Positions 60,097-64,000 of a stretch of DNA of 64,000 nucleotides are shown piece by piece. Below the pieces are notes generated by a model. The model did not search any database, was not told the DNA's origin, and was given only the letters and a program-made list of their open reading frames with translations. How positions within the stretch are numbered: the first letter of the stretch is position 1; the number at the start of each line of letters is the position of its first letter. Position numbers and translations under genes: made by a program. The DNA comes from Ceriagrion tenellum. Taxonomy: Eukaryota > Arthropoda > Insecta > Odonata > Coenagrionidae. The stretch covers positions 118,748,188 to 118,812,187 of the forward strand of contig OY720636.1 of the NCBI GenBank assembly GCA_963169105.1, given 5' to 3'.

Positions 60097-61550
60097 TCAT
60101 TGGTTATGATGAGGGATCGAAAACACTGAAAATCCACAAAAATATTCATTAACCTCTACCGACGATGGCACTGTAATTCAGCACAGCATCGAGATCCACG
60201 CCAGAAAATATTGAATGAATATTTTTTTATATTATATAAAAGGACTTTCTTTTCGCTTATTTTCGCTTAATGTTATTCAAAAATAAAATCAATTTCATTT
60301 AAGACTCCAAATCCTCGCATCAAATTTGGCATGTGACCGAAACAGACCATAATTCTTTCACTTTTTTCCAACGATCTCCTCGCCGTTTGAAAAAAAAACT
60401 TTTAAAAATATTTAGAGCAGGTCGGACTGATTTTCATGGATGCAATTAAAGGTAAATTTACGTGATCAATTAATAATTAATTATAATTTATTCATTTTAT
60501 AAGATATATTCCATTCCCGAAAATAATTATTGTAAGATAACTAAAGTATAGGTATCTTTCTTTTTATAAGAACTATTCAACCTAAGATCGCCTTCTTAAT
60601 ACACTAGTAAATGCTTAGATCTCTCACTGCATATACAGAAGGAAAAATGGTATTTTGAGTCTTCCCGTACACCACATAACTCTTTAATTATCTAGTCATC
60701 CGAAGTGCTTCCGGCACGTAGTAATTTCCCCACATCTGCGAGCACGTCTGACCTACATGTGCCGCGTAAAAAATCGAGCCTGGGGTTCTTTTAAAAAAAT
60801 CACTCACTCTTTCTTACAATCTAAAAGGTCCAACAACGTTAAGTCTTTAATTTTCTCTCGAAAAACTTTTTCAAAAAAATGAATATATTATCTGTAAATG
60901 TAGGTCATGTAATTAGTATAATGAATGAATAGGATGAATAAAGAAAAATTAGTTATTCTGTATTAAAATACATATCATTTACGATACAATTACCTCCGAA
61001 ATTTTAGAGGAAAATTTGTTTGATCCAGTAATCAATATTTTTAATCCATCCTCCCAGTCATTTAATGCCGTGTCTCGTTTCAAAAATGTTTGCTTCTGCT
61101 AATATATTTGATAATCTTTTTATCAAAGTATATTGTCCTTATAAACTAAAGGCAATCTTTATTTTTTTTAACTTAACTCTCTATTGTAATTTTATTGATA
61201 CTAGAGTACACATCTATTCACTAGGGTTGTTATTCGTGACTTTCATCCTAAAAGGCTGAAAACGAAAATTGTTACGAGCTTTAATTTTTATTTAAAACCA
61301 TATGAAAATTTTATCTTTCTTTTCATCACTCAAGAGTTTCATTTTTCCATTTCCCAATCAAAATATCATGCAAAATTTCAGGCACCAAACATCCATTGAC
61401 CTTTTTATGTGTTTTTCCATATTTATCTGTTTTCCGTTCCCATTTTTGCTCGAAATCATATGTAAAGCTATGATTCCAAACTCCAAGTGTCCAAGCATAT
61501 ATTGCCCGCTATCCGTACACTCTAATTGGTACTAGTTTTTCTTTGACCAT
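60097..61550. other. no recognisable gene
   Basis: AT-rich DNA. The short frame at 61302-61535 is phenylalanine-rich and looks like chance. Confidence 0.45.
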
Positions 61551-61588
61551 TCCCACTAATCGTAAAAATTCCCACGTATCGTAAAAAA
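61551..61588. repeat. 19-bp tandem duplication
   Basis: TCCCACTAATCGTAAAAAT is followed at once by TCCCACGTATCGTAAAAA, two differences. A simple slippage duplication. Confidence 0.85.
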
Positions 61589-64000
61589 TAGTGCTCGTTT
61601 AGTGCTACCAACAGAATTTTCTAACAGGCTGCAAAATGACACATAATATCATGTGGAATTCTCCAAAATATGCTTACCACAGATATGAGTTAATTTTTCA
61701 ATCCTTGTGTTTAAATATGCACTAAAGGAATAAATAAATACGTGAGAGGGACGCAGATACATATGTAACCCCGAATGCTCTCTGCAGACATAACCACAGG
61801 AAAACGCAAACCAGTTATGTTCCTTCATGTTTCATAGCAAGTAGATCAAAAAACAACGGTGCTATTGCCCTAAAGAACATCACATTTAACCATCGGTTTT
61901 TTCTAGGGCACGCGTTTTTATCAACAGCGCGCACAATTTATTTTTAGAGGAATTGAGATCAGTGAAAGACTCAAAAAATCATATATACTCTTCAATGACT
62001 TTTGACACATCCATTTTTTCATTTGAATCATATGAAACAGCTGAGTATCTCAAAATTCACTTCGGAAGCAAACATCGTAGTACCTATAACCGGCCATTTA
62101 AATAAATATAATTTATAGGTACAAAATTGGGGTTAAATTTTATGACAGTAATAATGGTCTTAAAGAACTTCAGGAATATAAAAAAATACCAATGGAATTT
62201 GAATGGGTTCATTTAATTTTTTTTTAATACTTTAATTTGCATAAAATCCACGTAGCAAAGCTCATAAAAAATTTTAATCGGAAGTTTACAAGCAATATGC
62301 GAGTTGAGGAGTTTTGATGCTAGTCAACATAAATCATATTTGATAAAAAAAATAATGTCACATTCGGCGAGGAATGGCGGTCAAGCTGGATTCGAATGGC
62401 AGACGATTGCTTGTGATGGAGAAGGAAGGATACTCTACGCTAAACAAACCCTTTAATCGTTCTCTTTCCAGATATGCACCTTCTTTTCTCCTTCAAGTCT
62501 TTTCAAAGATCATATAGAACGTTGCTCGAGTCTGCTAGTTTTTTCCCTGCTCAACATCTCTCTCCACCGTTTTTAAGACATGGATTTTCGAATCCCAGAG
62601 AAGGAGATGTTGCGAACAGTATTAACCACCTCACATGCGCCCGCGTCCTATCGTAAGCATGTTTTTCTTCCATAATTACGATAAAAGGGGATATTAGCCA
62701 TCTTTTGGCTGTATACCGCATCATACCCTTCTCTATTTTCTCTAATGTCCCCCCCACTCAACCCAAAAGTCTAGCAGTCCATGACATTGTAATCGGAGAC
62801 TAAACTCAAAAAATGAAAATAAATAAATCTTTTGCCCAAGATATTAAAGGTGCAGGTGTTTTACCAAAGAGTATATTTACAATTTTTCTCATTATCAATA
62901 TAATTCCGTCTCATGAATAATCATCTATTTTCATATGCCTACGTAGCCCTCCAACTAAACCCCATGACTTCTGGATGTCAACAGAAAATACGTTCAGGCA
63001 CTATAATAGAAGATGAAAGAGAAGGATTAAATCTTCCAGTTCATAGTGTAAAGATATTTTTCAAAAGCATAGCACCAATAATACACATAATTGCTCCTTG
63101 TGGGTGGAAAATATTGAGAATGAATTGGAAAATAAAATAAAAACATATTACTCTGGTTAAATAGGATGATCAGAAAATATATGGCAAACGTATAGATTTT
63201 TCGAGACTAAGATGTGTTAACGCCGTGAATGAAATTGAAATCAACATCAAATTAAAACTCACTAGATATATAATATGAAGCTGCCTTATAGATATCATGT
63301 ATTGGTGTCGCGGCGTTCTATGGGAGCCCAGGATGTGGGAAAGTGGGAATGCCGGTGGAAAGATCGATCGGGATCAAGACGTCGAATATATCTTGGTGGG
63401 CGACGAGAAAATGTAGGTCTGGGGGATGAAAAAATGGAAAATTATTAGTCAACGTAGATCAGACAGAAGCTTATTAGGGAAAGACGAGTAAGTATGAAAA
63501 GCAAAATGACATCTACGATTTGTATGAAAAGAATTTATACCAGGAATGCATTTCAGCAGTTTCTTACGAGTTCCTTATAGGGTCAATTATACTAAGCCTA
63601 AATGCCATAGCCATGTTATAGAATAAGTCTACATGTATGTCATAACATAAATATCATCGACAGTTGACATGACAAAAATGTTTTACATCAACACATAAAG
63701 GGAGATGGAAGCAGAGTAAAATATGTAGCGTTTCAGCGTAATATCATGCATTAAATACCTTTAACTACTCACTGACGGACGCGAGCAGTTGAAGTGGAGT
63801 AAGGAGTAAAACTTGGAACATATACAAAATACTTGAGGAAAGGTTAACATTGGCTCATTTTTGCTTTAGTCATTAAAATCCGTTCCATGGTAAACCTGAT
63901 AATGGTAAAACTGGATTTGTTAATAGATGTGTCTCTAAAAGCATGAGGAACAGTCATGCCTTTGGAGACACATTTATTGACATGAATGACGTCAATGAAG
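61589..64000. other. no recognisable gene
   Basis: AT-rich to the right edge. A GC-richer patch at 63305-63430 shows no recognised protein or repeat. Confidence 0.45.

Noticed and set aside
59843..60149. Two nearly identical open frames on opposite strands
   Set aside because: They are mirror images created by the palindrome.
1..64000. CRISPR array, operons or phage genes
   Set aside because: No regularly spaced repeats and no tightly packed open frames; the content is eukaryotic.

Overview
The window reads as AT-rich eukaryotic nuclear DNA, most likely from an arthropod and plausibly an insect. I base this on the mixture of decayed mobile elements: APE-endonuclease LINEs, Penelope-like elements with a GIY-YIG domain, a Helitron, Ty3/gypsy pol and tRNA-headed SINEs. 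There is no bacterial-style gene packing, no long open frame (the longest is 190 codons and unrecognised), no rRNA, no CRISPR and no convincing host exon. The species cannot be named from the sequence. The window looks like intergenic or intronic DNA full of old transposon remnants.

Left part (1-15.8 kb): a LINE endonuclease fragment runs off the left edge (-). A Helitron helicase-region fragment lies at 1867-2148 (-), a LINE reverse transcriptase at 5364-6170 (+), a tRNA-derived SINE at 8250-8450 (-), a LINE C-terminus at 8880-9132 (+) and a LINE RT/C-terminal remnant at 10588-11400 (-). The DNA between them is AT-rich and shows nothing recognisable.

The most interesting segment is 15.8-17.5 kb (+). 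Frameshifted, stop-containing frames show the ordered motifs of a superfamily 3 helicase: a P-loop, a Walker-B-like strand, a sensor-1 strand ending in S-N and a downstream Arg. These overlap the start of a second broken frame with a strongly arginine-rich N-terminus. The layout suggests an endogenised small DNA virus (Rep-like followed by capsid-like, same strand). Family assignment is open. A 430-bp inverted-repeat element (18421-18850) and an unrecognised GC-richer block (19190-19690) follow.

Middle part: the 3' end of a Penelope-like element with a GIY-YIG endonuclease (22051-22625, -) abuts a LINE C-terminus (22690-23527, +). At 30.7-31.5 kb a LINE endonuclease fragment is followed by what looks like the same element's 3' end with a pentamer tail, the RT being absent. 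Other features are a perfect 18-bp hairpin (31626-31665), a 96-bp inverted repeat (32790-33014), a SINE (37160-37465) and a 67-bp tandem duplication (40118-40251). From 40.3 to 54 kb almost nothing is recognisable.

Right part: Penelope-type tail motifs at 54.05-54.44 kb include one site with the ordered conserved bases of a hammerhead ribozyme. A 472-bp inverted-repeat element lies at 56174-56645, a Ty3/gypsy RT-RNase H remnant at 57402-58005 (+), and a near-perfect 121-bp-arm palindrome of Penelope-tail type at 59851-60096. No set of genes here works together as a pathway; the recognisable content is genomic parasites in various stages of decay.
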